Source of the DNA: Chrysoperla carnea
Taxonomy: Eukaryota > Arthropoda > Insecta > Neuroptera > Chrysopidae
DNA length: 64,000 nt
Assembly: GCF_905475395.1 (NCBI RefSeq)
Contig: NC_058341.1
Span: 71,483,597-71,547,596 of the forward strand
Reading direction: 5' to 3'
This document shows, piece by piece, positions 10,348 to 22,085 of the stretch; within the stretch, counting starts at the first letter, position 1, and each line of letters starts with the position of its first letter. Below the pieces are notes generated by a model that saw nothing but the letters and a program-made list of their open reading frames with translations, was not told where the DNA came from and searched no databases. The position numbers were made by a program, and so were the translations under genes.

Positions 10348-10354
10348 TTTTCCA
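10348..10354. repeat. Candidate target-site duplication, right copy (TTTTCCA)
   Basis: Matches the copy at 2740-2746 on the other side of the transposon; Jockey sequence resumes immediately after it. Confidence 0.5.
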
Positions 10355-11247
10355 TTCACGGCGACTTTGTATGGGTTGGTAATCAAGTAAATTAATTTGT
10401 TATCAGGATTACTTTTAATGTCAATAAAAAACATTGGTAATGGTTGTTTTGTTTGCTTGTGTTTTATGTTAGAAATATTTTCGACGACGTAACCAAGTTC
10501 CGTTAGATCTTGTTTGATATCCTCCGATGGAGTCGAGCTGTGAACATTTCGCAGAACTACCCGGAATGATCGCTCTTGTTTCAAACGATGAGTGTAATAG
10601 TTAACTTTTATCGTTTGAAATGTTTTTATCATGTTCTTGTAAGTATTAACATCATCGGGAATAATTTTAATTTGATTATTGAGAACCTTAGTCATGTATT
10701 TATTTACGAAACCGTTGGATTTAAGAACGTGTTGGAAACCTTTAAAGTGTACAACATTGGTAACAAAAATTGGTTGGATTTTGGGTTTTTGAGGTTCATC
10801 CTTTAAGTTATCGTTTACAGACTCCGATAACAGTGGTTCAAAACGATTTTTTGTAATAAAATTAGACGAGTTAGCATCTTGTTTCTGTCGAACTCGTCGA
10901 TCGTTTACTTCAGGGCTGCGTTTCGATTTTCTAGAGACAGTAACGAAATCATCTTTCTGCCATGATGGGGGTTGAGTTAAGGTGTTGGTAGGGTCTGCCA
11001 TAGTGTTAATTGGTTGAGAATCGTGAGACGATAAGCTCAATCTTCTTGATACGTTTTCATATTCTCGAACGAAGCTTTCTGTGTTACTTCTATATGCTGT
11101 AGCGTTAGTTTTTAATTTTAAAAATTGTGGCGTTTTTTGATGGCTGGTGCCCACTTCTAACAGATCATCGAGTAGTGATTTTGACGTATTTCGAGAGTGG
11201 ATTATCGGTGGCGTTACATTTAAATTTGAAGAATAATCATACGGCAT
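10355..11247 (-). pseudogene. Jockey ORF1 (Gag-like), N-terminal part
   Basis: The start Met at 11247 opens a frame of about 298 native residues. It is Ser/Asn-rich at first, then has KSKRSPEVNDRRVRQKQ and NRFEPLLSES. Near residues 230-285 comes the PRE_C2HC-type domain: FRVVLRNVHSSTPSEDIKQD, LGYVVENISNIKH, LPMFFIDIKS and NKLIYLIT. In Jockey proteins this domain directly precedes the zinc knuckles, which here are 7.6 kb away at 2177-2739. The last residues of the open frame are transposon sequence. A one-base frame difference between the halves suggests a small indel or loss at the junction. Confidence 0.88.
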
Positions 11248-11410
11248 ATTATTTGTTTATTAAATATGCCATTATAAAAAATTCAAAATAAAAGTTACTG
11301 ACCTACATTGAAGAAATGCTGATCAAAGCACAATGATTTATTTAAACGTACACTAGTTAACTATGTCACACGAGTTTATTTATTTTATTTTTTGATTACG
11401 TTGTCAATTG
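11248..11410 (-). other. Probable Jockey 5' untranslated region
   Basis: Lies between the ORF1 start and a run of T at about 11411-11425 (poly(A) on the minus strand), which I read as the tail of the next element. No coding sequence is seen. Confidence 0.45.
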
Positions 11411-11427
11411 GTTTTTTTTTTTTTTAA

Positions 11428-11635
11428 TGTTATAATTACAATAATTTATTTAAAACAATTAAGCAACTAATTTTAACAATTAACAATTAATACGTCTGCC
11501 TACTTCAACCGACGTGTGTTGACTGAATGGAAAATTGAAGCCCATTTTCATTAGTCCAATTAGTTAGGTTATTGAATGCCCAATTAGTTATGTAAATGTT
11601 TCTGTGCGTAGTTCTCATCTCCGGTGGATATGTAG
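11428..11635 (-). pseudogene. I-like element A: reverse transcriptase segment after the YADD motif
   Basis: Contains NWAFNNLTNWTNENGLQFSI, the block that normally follows the catalytic YADD box in LINE reverse transcriptases. It directly continues the sequence at 12595 once the solo LTR and its GTAG duplication are removed (VY then ISTGDENYAQ). One frameshift and a stop are present. After about 11500 the coding sequence is lost and an A-rich tail (minus strand) follows, so the rest of this copy is deleted. Confidence 0.7.
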
Positions 11636-12594
11636 TGAAGCAAAAATAATAAAAAAAAGGAAAGTAACCCTTGAGGGTTACTAGAAAAGAGAATATCAAA
11701 ATTAGATTAACGAGTTACGAGTTGAGAAGTGTGCTAGGGCCCACCCATACAGTTTTCGGGGATAATTGTACTTTTAGAGCCACCCTGATATTTAAAACCG
11801 ACAGGTCCAGAGGATAAGATCAGAACTGGAAGAAGTGTTTAGTGTTCAAAGTAAAGGCTTCATACTTTACTTTCCAAAAAGTTACCGCGTGGATTTAAAT
11901 CACACATCTATAAAACAAAAGGTCCAAGAAAGGAACGAGTTAAAATGATATCCAAGATAATTGTAAACCAGAAAGGTATTTTATGTAACCATAATCAATT
12001 ACAAAACTTATAAAGTATACAAATTAATATAAAGTATACATTTTTAACACGTAGCGTATTTACTACAAAAACTTATAAAATCTATAAATTTTACACATTG
12101 CGTGTTTACTACAAAACTTATAAAGTCTAAAAATTTAACACTTTGAGTGTTTATTGAATAACAAAATACAATTTTAAGTCATCTAAATGTAGAAACATTA
12201 AATAAATTTATCTTAAATGTTTAAAAGGATGCATAACATAGTGAAATTAAAACATTTCACAATATAACCCCAAAACCCAAAAATTAGAATAAATTAAACA
12301 TACCAGATCATTTTTATAAAAACCTCAGCTCGCTTACATATTGTTTAAAGTACACCACGTGCAAATAATTTAAAGATTATATATTGGATCTAAGATCCAT
12401 TATTGTTAAAAGATTTTCAGTCCATGCTGTCCGAGATCCCAAATCGAAGAGAACTCCTATCAATACTCAAAACAAATAGGTTAGTAAATTACTCCGCGCA
12501 CCGATCAACTCCGCATAAGAAAATAGATCTATTAATTTATGTAATATGTTGTGTTCGTAATTTATGTACACTAACTGACATAAATTATGGAACA
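11636..12594 (-). mobile_element. Solo LTR of the Gypsy family seen at 61281 (copy A)
   Basis: Reads on the minus strand from TGTTCCATAATTTATG (12594) to TTTTTGCTTCA (11636), 959 bases. It is flanked by the 4-base duplication GTAG (11632-11635 and 12595-12598). It matches the LTRs at 48670-49632 and 61281-62196 along their length, including the shared GTGGGCCCTAGCACAC block. No internal region is attached, so it is a recombination product. It interrupts a reverse transcriptase a few codons after YADD. Confidence 0.9.
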
Positions 12595-14286
12595 GTAGAC
12601 TTCTAAGTCATCAGCATAAAGAAGTTTTTGGACGGGGAACGGGATTATCTCCACTATATCGTTAATAGCAATGTTAAATAGTAAGGCTGATAATATATAT
12701 CCTTGTGGAATATCGTTTTGTAATTCATAAGGTTGTGATTGTGCCTGAAGGGTTTTGACTGTAAATTGCCTGCTTGTAGGAAAGGATTTGATGAAAAGCG
12801 GTAAATTTCCCCGGAAGTTCCAAGTGTGTATTTGTTTTATGATTTTGTATCGCCATATAGAGTCGAAAGCTTTAACTACGTCAAAAAATATCGCATATAC
12901 ATTTTGCTTGCATATAAATGAATTTTTTGTATGTGTATCTAATATAATTAAACAATCCCGTGTTGATCTGCCAGATCTGAATCCATATTGGTGGTCATTC
13001 AAAAGATGTTTTGTTTCTATGATGAATATTAGTCGATTGTACACTATTTTTTCTAAAACTTTTGAAATATGATTCGTTAGTGAAATTGGTCTGTAGCTGT
13101 TCGGGTCTAGTTTATCTTTTGTGGATCGGTATTATGATGGTTTCTTTGAGAGTGTTTGGTATTTGAGATTTGGTCCAGATGAGGTTAAAGGTTTTATATA
13201 GGAGTGTTTGTAAGTATATGTGAGCTTTTTGGATAAGGATTATAGGGATGTTGTCAGGACCTGGTGATTTATGTTTCACGTCATCAATTGCATTTTTGAA
13301 TTCATGGAACGTGAATGGTTTGTTGTATTCGAGATTTAAGTCTGTTGTAAAATTTAGCTCAATGTTTTCATTTTTTTGTAATTTTTAAACTGGTCAGTGT
13401 AGTGAGAATTGTCTGATATTACAGAAAAATGTTTAGCTAGGTGATCTGCGATTTGGTTACTATCTGTGATTAAGTTGTCATCAATGTTGAGTGCATTGAT
13501 TGGATCGCTAGCTCTTTTTCCTGTATTGATACGTGCTATATTGTTCCAAATTTGTTTATCGGATGTATCACTATTTATTGTGCTTAGAAATTTGGACCAT
13601 GAAATTTGTTTTTCTTTGGAAATTTTTCGTCTCACTTTAGCTCGAATAAGTTTATATTGTTAAAATTTTTCAATTTTGTAAGATTCTGTGGAGTTATTTA
13701 TATCTGGGTAGCTAATTACTATAGGGAAGTGGTCATTTGAACAAAGATCAGAGTGAGTATTCCAAAATAATTTAGTGTACAGTGTGTTTGAACATAGAGT
13801 TATATCAATGGCTGAGAAAGTACCATTGGCACTAGAGAAATTTGTTGGTTTTTTATTGTTTAGTATGAGTAGATTATTGTTGGAAATTAAGATTTCTTCT
13901 ATTTGAGAGCCTCTATGGTCAGTGTGATTACTACCAATGGCGGTAATATGTGTATTTAAATCACCCAGTATTATGTATGGTGGGGGTAGTTGAGATATGA
14001 TGTTTTGAATATTAATTGTGGTAAATGGGATATTTGGAGGGATGTATATATTACAAATGGTAATTTTTTCTATTTTTGATAAGTGAATTTGAGTGGTTAT
14101 TGTTTGAAGACGTGTTTGTATGTTTATTTGTTTTGCATATGTCGATTTATGTACGTATGCGGCAACACCTCCTGTGGCTCTCAGGCCTCCATCATAATCA
14201 TGTCTGAACTGTGTATAGTTTGGTAATAGGGCAGTATTGGTAGGAGATAGATGGATTTCCTGAAGACATAAAATCTTGGGTTTCAT
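12595..14286 (-). pseudogene. I-like element A: ORF2 endonuclease and reverse transcriptase, decayed
   Basis: The endonuclease occupies 14286-13660: LCLQEIHLSP near the start, GGVAAYVHKS, ITICNIYIPPN, YIILGDLNTHI and CSNDHFPIVISYPD. After a frame break, 13635-13354 holds the linker (ISWSKFLSTINSD, QIWNNIARINTG). Reverse transcriptase follows to 12595, including HQYGFRSGRSTRDCL, FFDVVKAFDSIW, NDIPQGYILSALLF and the catalytic LLYADDLEVY at the very end. Several frameshifts separate these pieces. The protein is then cut by the solo LTR at 11636-12594. The RNase H and 3' parts of this copy are missing. Confidence 0.88.
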
Positions 14287-14302
14287 TTTTTTGTTACTCA
14301 GT

Positions 14303-15545
14303 TGAGGAGCAGGTATTATCAGAATCAGATGATAAGTTTAGGATTTTATTTTTCAGTTTTGTGATCATGGCTTTCGCCACACGCTTTTTTATAGGTACAT
14401 TATAAATTAAATTCAGCATTTCTATTATGTGTCCGGGATCTGTATTATAATTTTTAATAATGAGGTTCATATTTTGGCATTGTTGTGAGTCTAATATGAA
14501 TTGCTTGAATTGATCAAAATTAAAAACATATTTATGGGGTTCTTCTTCAATGGCTTTTTATGCGTTTACGTTTTATGCTACGGGTGCGTTTTATGTTTTT
14601 GTTTGCTGATTGTGAGGCAGATGATTGAGTGTTTATTTCATTTTCTTTGGGTTTATTTATAGGGTCAGGTATTTCAAGAATTTCATTTAGTTAACTGGTT
14701 TTATCCTGTTCGTCAGATAGCAGTTTTCGATTTTTTGAATCTGTATTTATTTCTTTGGAATTTGGATTTTCTTGTTGGACCATAGATGGGGAAGTATTTA
14801 GTTGAGAGTAGATGGGGTTTTCGGAATTACTTGTGTTATCTAGATTATTATTTGGGGGTGGTGTATTTGTGGTATTTGGAATGGGTGCATTTGAGGTGTG
14901 TGTAGGTTCCATGTGTGGAATGTTGGTAATTGTTTTTTTACAGTTAATTTGGTCATGTCCGAATTTATTACAGTTACTGCAGCGTTTAACGTCGAGTGAC
15001 ATATACATTTTGTGATTTTCATTTTCAAAGTATATAAATGTATCTTCTGGTGTTTGTTGATGGTCGGCATGAATAAATACAAATCGCCTGAAGCTTTGTA
15101 TATGCGCATATTTTTTTTCAGTTAACCCAGCTGGTAATTGGAAAATGTCCGACATTCGTTTGATGCCCAATGTTAAGAGATGTTCCAGTATGGTTTTATT
15201 GGGGACAGTTGGAAATATGTTATGACAGTTGTTGTGATTGTTTGAATTGTAATTAGCATCCTCTTTAGATCGTAGATATACACTTATTCTGTTTGCGGAA
15301 ATGCGGGATATATGGGTGATTTTGATGGGATTTATTATGGTGGAGAGGGCATCAACATATTGTTGTAAAGGAGTTTCTTCTATGGAGTCAATAATTATGG
15401 CCTGGTCTTTTTTTGGAAATAGTTGAGTGTTTTTTGCAAGGGTATCTCGATATGATTGTAGGTTGCTTGTGGATGGGATAGAATTTGGTGATTGTATTGT
15501 ATTATTTGTGTTTTGGTTAGATTGTTGAGATTGTTGGGGATTCAT
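14303..15545 (-). pseudogene. I-like element A: ORF1 (Gag-like) with one CCHC knuckle
   Basis: The start Met at 15545 opens 284 residues: a Gln/Asn/Ser-rich N-terminus, an RNA-binding-like middle (QLPAGLTEKKYAHIQSFRRF), then the zinc knuckle CSNCNKFGHDQINC near residues 195-208 and a polar tail. A stop codon at 14691 interrupts it. Similar low-complexity coding sequence continues with a frameshift to about 14303 (ending DSDNTCSSTE), just before the ORF2 Met at 14286. This layout fits the ORF1 of I/LOA-type non-LTR elements. Confidence 0.75.
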
Positions 15546-15552
15546 TTTAGAC

Positions 15553-16115
15553 TAAGAGCTGGCAAGAATTTTTGGGTAGGTATTTGAGGCAAGCTGAAAA
15601 CTTGTTCTGTACCTCTCCTATTATACCCCAACACGAAACTGCAGACCTGGCTGGTGAGTAGCGGGGCTAAATCAACCCCCAAATTTTTACAATTATTTTT
15701 TTTTTAATCCAAAAATATATTTGAGGCAATTTGAAATTTTTATATGTTGTAGTTTAATATTTACAGAATATAAAAAAAATATGCCAGACGATTCAGCCGT
15801 AGTTTTAACATTGCCAGACGCGTCCAAACATATTTTGCAAAAAAAATATAAAAAATGTATCTGAGGCAACTTGAAATTTTAATAGAGTATTATTTATAAC
15901 TAAAAAATAAGACTCTCAAAAAGACAGATCATTTCAGTGGGACTTTCTACCTGCCAGGTGATCTAACAAATTTTGTATGAGTGCGAGTGCGGAGCGCTAT
16001 AGACAAACTGTAGAGTGAGAGAGAGCGTTTATCGGCAACTGTCTGCGTTCTTGCTTGCTGCGTTACTATTGGCTCTGGCGAGGTCACGCGACTTACTATA
16101 GCCATGCGGTTTTCA
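15553..16115. repeat. Left arm of long terminal inverted repeat
   Basis: Inverted copy of 17206-17682. It includes GAGTGCGGAGCGCTATAGAC and the ATTGGCTCTGGCGAGGTCA stretch that is coding on the other arm. GGGACTTTCTACCTGCCAGG occurs here near 15941 and again near 16142, an additional short direct repeat. Confidence 0.88.
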
Positions 16116-16319
16116 GTCGAAATGTTGGAGTAACTTTTCGCCGGGACTTTCTACCTGCCAGGTGATCTTATAAAGTAATGATTACAAAAATATTAAATTA
16201 CAAAATAAGATTTATTGAAATAGAAAAATTATATACTTATAATATAATACAGCTGCAGAATTATTATGAGTATACAAATACCAATGTAATTAATTCCCTG
16301 TCATATCAGAAAGAAATTG

Positions 16320-17286
16320 TCATTTTTCTTCTGTAGATGCTCCTTCATCAGAGCTATCTTCTTCTGTAGATGCTCCTTCATGAGAGCTATCAGAATCAAC
16401 TTTAGATTCATCTGTGTCTAATTCGGATACCTCTGCATTATCTGCGAAAAGTAATATATATGGATTTATAAAATAACCCATAGAAATTAAAATGCAGCAG
16501 TTATAAAAAAAATATGTATATGCACCTGCAGTATTATTTCCAATATTATTTTGTTTATTGTTTTCATGAACAATAGCGTCGAATACTGATTGCGGCATAT
16601 AATCTCCGTCGAACCAGTGGAAATGTAGCGTATCCTCATGAAGTGTCCATCCGTTCCTATTCGGTGTCAAAGAGCTGGGGAATCGCAAATATGCATTTCT
16701 TTGTTATATATTACGTTCTTAAAAGATGTTGTTGCAATTCAGCTTTGCACGGAGGTAAAGCAGAGGGATCACAATTTTTTAAAGTTTTTTTGAAAGGTTC
16801 ATCTTCAGTGTTTGCTTTGTAAGTTACACAAAATTTTTGAAACCGTGCTGCATTTATATTTTTATATCCATAAATTTCACAAATAAATGCTTCCAAAATT
16901 GGCAAAATTTCATCACGTAATCCGGTAATATGTGCAACTCCAAGATCTGTCAAAGCTTTTTGATAATTTAGATTTTTTATCAATATTTTATATGGTCTTA
17001 TTTTTCCTTTTAGGAAAAATGATGGATTATAATCGCATCCTGTTAATGCATGAAAACCAGGTAAACTTGCACATAAAGATGGCCCTAATTCCATGTGTAA
17101 CTTTGTTACATTGATGTACCTTTTAGAGTTCCCAGTGCCATACTCCATAAAAATGTTAAGGTCATCGCTTTGAAGATGATCCATATTAAAAACCACATGG
17201 CTATAGTAAGTCGCATGACCTCGCCAGAGCCAATAGTAACGCAGCAGCAAGAACGCAGACAGTTGCCGATAAACGCTCTCTCTCAC
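16320..17286 (-). CDS. XPG/PIN-like GCD-motif protein, C-terminal half (two segments)
   Basis: The first segment, 17286-16711 (191 residues), contains SLPGFHALTGCDYNPSFFLK and GKIRPYKILIKN. The GCD-Y box resembles the metal-binding GCDY motif of FEN1/XPG nucleases. It ends DPSALPPCKAELQQHLLRT. The second segment, 16688-16320, continues with TPNRNGWTLHED and HFHWFDGDYMPQ, normal downstream blocks of this arthropod family, then acidic repeats (EGASTEEDSSDEGASTEEK). A short gap or intron lies between; an intron may also fall near 16440-16530. The first 30 residues come from inverted-repeat sequence and may not be native. The N-terminal half of this family is at 41723-43452. Confidence 0.6.
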
Positions 17287-17682
17287 TCTACAGTTTGTCT
17301 ATAGCGCTCCGCACTCGCACCCATACAAAATTTGTTAGATCACCTGGCAGGTAGAAAGTCCCACTGAAATGATCTGTCTTTTTGAGAGTCTTATTTTTTA
17401 GTTATAAATAATACTCTATTAAAATATCAAGTTGCCTCAAATACATTTTTTATATTTTTTTTGCAAAATATGTTTGGACGCGTCTGGCAACATATAAAAA
17501 TTTCAAATTGCCTCAAATATATTTTTGGATAAAAAAAAAAATAATTGTAAAAATTTGGGGGATGATTTAGTCCCGCTACTCACCTGCCAGGTCTGCAGTT
17601 TCATGTTGGGGTATAATAGGAGAGGTACAGGACAAGTTTTCAGCTTGCCTCAAATACCTACCCAAAAATTCTTGCCAGCTCT
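17206..17682. repeat. Right arm of long terminal inverted repeat
   Basis: Ends CTTGCCAGCTCT and is the inverted copy of 15553-16115. It shares TTTGGACGCGTCTGGCAA, the GATCACCTGGCAGGTAGAAA block and the GCCTCAAATAC terminus. Confidence 0.88.
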
Positions 17683-17947
17683 CCTACTATTTTGAATATA
17701 TTATTATTTTTAAATTTTAAATTAAATAATTCACTTTTGTTTTGTGTTTGTACTCACCTAGTGAATACATAGTTGTTGAAAAAACACTATTATTATAGTC
17801 ACACAGGTAAGCACTAATTAATTAGATATATATTTTTTGATTGTTATATAATGATTATATTATAGGTAACAAAAATAAGTAATAAAATAATAACTTTTTG
17901 AAGCACAACAATAGACGTCTGTACTGGTCAATAGTTTATTTATCCAG
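17683..17947. other. AT-rich spacer
   Basis: Lies between the inverted-repeat element and the broken end of the Gypsy integrase. Nothing recognisable is seen. Confidence 0.5.
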
Positions 17948-20484
17948 TCAATTTGTTTTGATATTTTGGTTATTACGTTCACTGAGGTTGCTTTTAGGAT
18001 TGTAATTTGATGTATAAATGGCTTTTACTCCATGAACCATTAAAAAGTCTGCAAGCTTCTGTGATCTAAAAGCCGATTCGTTGTCTGATATCCATAACTT
18101 TGGAAAACCATGTTGTAAGAAGGTGTCTCTTAATACTTTTGTAGTCATTTCCGCCGTTGATCTGCGGGTAGCTTTTGCGACAACATATTTGGAAAATCCG
18201 TCAACAATCACTAAAATAAAACGGGACGAATCAGTAGATGTAATTAGGGGACCAATATAATCTACATACAAATGGGACCAAACTTCATTTGGAGGTATTA
18301 AAGCCAGATTTGGGGCACTACTTGAGTTCGACGATTTTGAAGACGCACATACTCTACACTCACTCACGAAAGTTTTTACACTCTTAAATAATTCTGGAGC
18401 CCAGAAGCGCTTAGCTATATCTCTATACGTTTTTAACGTTCCATGGTGCATGGTAGAGTGAAAATATTCCAGAACAAAATTCAACATCGTATGTGGTAAC
18501 ACGATTCTTTTGTTACGATTTTTTCCGACGAAACGACAAAGTAAACCATCGCGAATAAAAAAGTTTTTAACATTTTTGCCTAACTTGAGGTCAGCGTAAA
18601 CGGAACTACAATATTCTGAAAGCCTTTGAGCTTCGCGTACTGATAAATACCCTTGGGGGGTAGAATGAACTAACGTATTTAACAAAGCCACTGGGTCAGA
18701 TTCTGAAATACTTCCCTCTTTAACATTCTTATCACAAACATCAAACAATCGTGACAGAGCGTCACTCACAAAATTGTCTTGCCCACGAACGCGAATCGGG
18801 GTAAAGTTAAACGTGACATCTGGAGAATCCAGCGCGAAAGTTTATTGAACGCTTGTGGTTGTTTGAAAATCCAAATTAATGACCTTGCGTCACTTTCAAG
18901 GACGAATTCTCTCTCCAAAAGATAATCTTTGAAATGAGAAAATGATTTTACGACTGCCAACAGTTCAAGTTCATGCGCACAATACCTAAATTCTGCGTTT
19001 TGGAGTCTCCTAGAAAAAAAATTCTATTGGATGCCTGCCATCGTCAAATTCTTGGCTTAACATGCCAGCAATACCTTTGGAACTAGCTTCCGTGGTCAAT
19101 ATAAATTTTCTTTTAAAATCAGGAAACCTCAATAACGGGGGCGAAATTAATGCCTTTTTAACTTTTCAAAAGATTCGTAATGTAATTCAGCGCGTTCAAG
19201 GATGCAATTATTGTGCTAAAATTTGGAATAAATTTGGAGTAGAAGGCACACATCCCAATAAACTTTTGTAAATCTTTTAGTTTTTTAGGAAATGATAAAT
19301 TTACAATTGCCGCGCATTTATCCGGATCAGGAACTCGACCTTGATTTGAAACGATATGGCCCAGGAGTTTTAGGCGAGTCATGCAAAGTTTAACTTTATC
19401 CGGATTCACTGTTAGGTTTAATTCTTTAAATCTTAACAAAACCCTATCGATTTGAGATAAATGTTGATCCAAGGACGAACTATAGATGATTAAGTCATCA
19501 TAATATTGCAAAAAAAAATTGCTCTTTTCTAAACTGTGCGAATTCCCTGACTAGATATCTATGTAAACCTTGAGCGGAATTTACCAAACCAAAGGGCAAA
19601 ACTGAGAACGCATACTGGCCTACTTGCGTAATGATTGCTGTAATGTGACGCGAGTCCTGGCTTAACGGAATGTGGTAAAACGATTGGTTCAGGTCAAAAA
19701 CTGAAAAGTACTTTGCGGATCCTAAACTGTTAAAAATAGTATTCATTTTACATGCGCTGAAAGGATCGAATTGAATTTTGGTATTTAAAAATCGATAATC
19801 ATCACACAGCCTAACACCACCCGATTGTTTAGCTACAAAGAATACTGGTGAGGCGTAGGGACTCTGACATGGGAATAATATACCAGAATCGACTAATTCA
19901 TTTATATGTTCTTCCAATAAAGGTAGCTTGTCTGGAGGTAAATAGTATGGACCTTTCCTAACCGGTTCGAAATCTTTTAGAATAATTTTGTACTCATAAT
20001 TTCTGACTCGTCCCGGAGTTTTGGTTAGAACCATAGGATAACTACTTATAATATTGTTAAGCCGTTTTCTTTGGAACTCGTTTAATTCAGCCTTAAACTC
20101 CGTAATGACCGCAATTGAGCTTTGAAGAAACTTTTGTTTTACAAACGGAATGGATACCGCAAGATTAAATGAGAACTTGACGCGTGAAATTGAAAAATCT
20201 AACAAAATTCCGCATGTAGACAGTGTATTGGCACCAATTATGACCTCGTATGGTAAAAATTCGGTAATAAAGAATTTTGCAGTCCATGAATACGAATTTA
20301 GTTTAAAATGTAAAAGACAAAACTTGTTCAGCTTTAAGGACAAGGCGCCAGGCAAATACGCTTCGATTTTAGTTACTTGAATCTTTATTCTATGAGGATC
20401 AACAATTTTTTGAAGACATCTTGAAGAAATTAAATTTAAAGTGCTACCTGAGTTTTTTTGGATTCGGTGTATTGGAGCTGGCAA
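17948..20484 (-). pseudogene. Gypsy element 1: Pol (protease, reverse transcriptase, RNase H, integrase), decayed
   Basis: Domains follow in order on the minus strand. A protease-like region (NSGSTLNLISS, where the catalytic Asp is Asn) precedes reverse transcriptase (GPYYLPPDKLPLLEEHINEL, SGGVRLCDDYRFLNTK, FSVFDLNQSFYHIPL, LPFGLVNSA, then YYDDLIIYSS at about 19490). RNase H remains include FVLESDARSLIW (about 18900). Integrase spans 18769-17948: an HHCC region (HHGTLKTYRD through CRVCASS) and catalytic VDYIGPL, WISDNESAF and LSERNNQN. It is broken by at least three frame changes between 19530 and 18760. The integrase stops abruptly at 17948, so the 3' end and downstream LTR are missing. Confidence 0.92.
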
Positions 20485-21757
20485 TAGAAAAATTGCTATT
20501 CAAGGTTGCATCATTTTGGTTTGCGATGGGAGGATTCTGGGTAGATACGCCAGGATTCGAATAACGAGAAGTATTGTATCTTCTTCTACGGCATTCTGAA
20601 ATGTGGGGGTCTCTTAATTTACAGTAGCTGCAAATGACTACCCGACGATTATTTGAATATAGGTTATTTGCCGGTACCGGACTTTGAAGATGTCCTGGTC
20701 GGCGCGAATTATAACTATAATTTGCCTTTGAATTACATTTGTTGATACTCGAAGCCAAACATTGTGGATTACCTTGATCACAAGAATGACCGTTGCCAGA
20801 TCCATAGACCGAATTTACGTTCGTCGTCTGGGCCGAAACTATGCTCGAAACCCTATTTGGGCAATTATGTCCCGTTAAGGTGCAGCATTGAACGCTACAC
20901 ATAGCCGGAGGGGCGTTTCCGTCAACAACCGAATTTCTGTTAGGAGACGTATATGGGTTTAAACTTGTAACGGTGCACCCATGGGGGCTGCACGTAGCCG
21001 ATTTGGCATGTAAAGCAGACGAATCTGTGGTCGACCGTAAAAATGTTTCGACCTTTGGCACACCATTCCCTTCAATCTGGACATGACCTAACGGATTACA
21101 AACGGACGGACTTAAAATTGATTGCTCAGAATTTTGAGACAGATCTCTAACGCGAGATTGAATTTCTTCAACCTTAACGGAGAGCTTTTCTAATTCATCA
21201 TAGCTATTTGGTTGAGGGTACAGTTTTAGAAGGTCAAAGGTTGTATGATTTAAATGCGAAAAGATAATCTCAAAAACTTCTATGGGACTAAACTTAGGAC
21301 ACAGTATCTTTGCATATCTCCGAATATCGGAAGCGAAGGAAAAAGATTTTTCATTTGAACTCTGTTTTCTACGGATATTTTTGTCAACTAATTGGTGAAG
21401 CTCAGATGAAAATAACAATGCCAAAAGTCTTTGCCTAATAACGACCCACGACAAATCCTGTATAATAAATGAAGCCCATAATTGTCTAGAGTCAGGCGAC
21501 ATCTTTGACGTTAGAAACTTTAAGATCATCTTCTGTTTAAGAATATTTAAGGTTATTAAGTCATCGACTTCAATAACTTCAATACAAAAATTTACTATCG
21601 AAGTCGAAATAAGGATATTTAATATTGGAACCCGAGTAGATAAGTCGCGAATTAAAGAATTTTCAAGATTAGAAGAACAATTATGTTTAATACTCATCTT
21701 AGAAACGTTGCTGGTTTGTTGTGAGACGTTTGCAGTCAGCTGGTTACGAATCCACAA
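20444..21757 (-). pseudogene. Gypsy element 1: Gag
   Basis: A 437-residue frame; the native start may be the Met at 21697 (MSIKHNCSSN). The N-terminal half is a capsid-like retroviral-type Gag (MSPDSRQLWASFIIQDLSWV, SFASDIRRYAKILCPKFSPI). A linker rich in Ser/Asn/Cys follows. Near the C-terminus is one zinc finger, CSYCKLRDPHISECRRRRY (CX2CX5HX3C). The Pol frame overlaps its end at 20484. The 3' part of the element is truncated and I recognise no 5' LTR upstream. Confidence 0.8.
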
Positions 21758-22085
21758 GCGTGTCCAATTTTTGAGTAACCACTAATAATGTTGTTGCAGT
21801 TGCTGATCTCCGTGGTTCCCCATCGATGCTAACGTTGGCTGATTGACTATATCTCGTTGACTCCTCTAACTAATTCTTGTGTTACTATTGATATGGGTGA
21901 TATTCTCCAACTTTTTGCAATGTACCTCATAAAAAAAGAAAAAGCATTAGCTAAATTCGAGAATAAACAAAATATAAATATGTGCCTAATAATAACAACC
22001 CTATTCGAGACGACGTTACTCAAACTGATGCATATTTTTCTCTGCTACCATATGTTATAAAAAAAAATATTAACGCAGAGATTTA

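Larger units (their letters stand above)
15553..17682 (-). mobile_element. 2.1-kb element with ~0.5-kb terminal inverted repeats (possibly Academ-like)
   Basis: The left arm (15553-16115) and right arm (17206-17682) are near-perfect inverted copies beginning AGAGCTGGCAAGAATTTTTG. The left arm has about 80 extra bases near 15740-15815. The internal gene reads on the minus strand, and its 5' coding end lies inside the right arm, so part of the coding sequence is duplicated in the left arm. I see no clear target duplication. The GCD-containing protein suggests Academ, a DNA-transposon superfamily known to include XPG-type nuclease domains; this assignment is inference. Confidence 0.72.
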
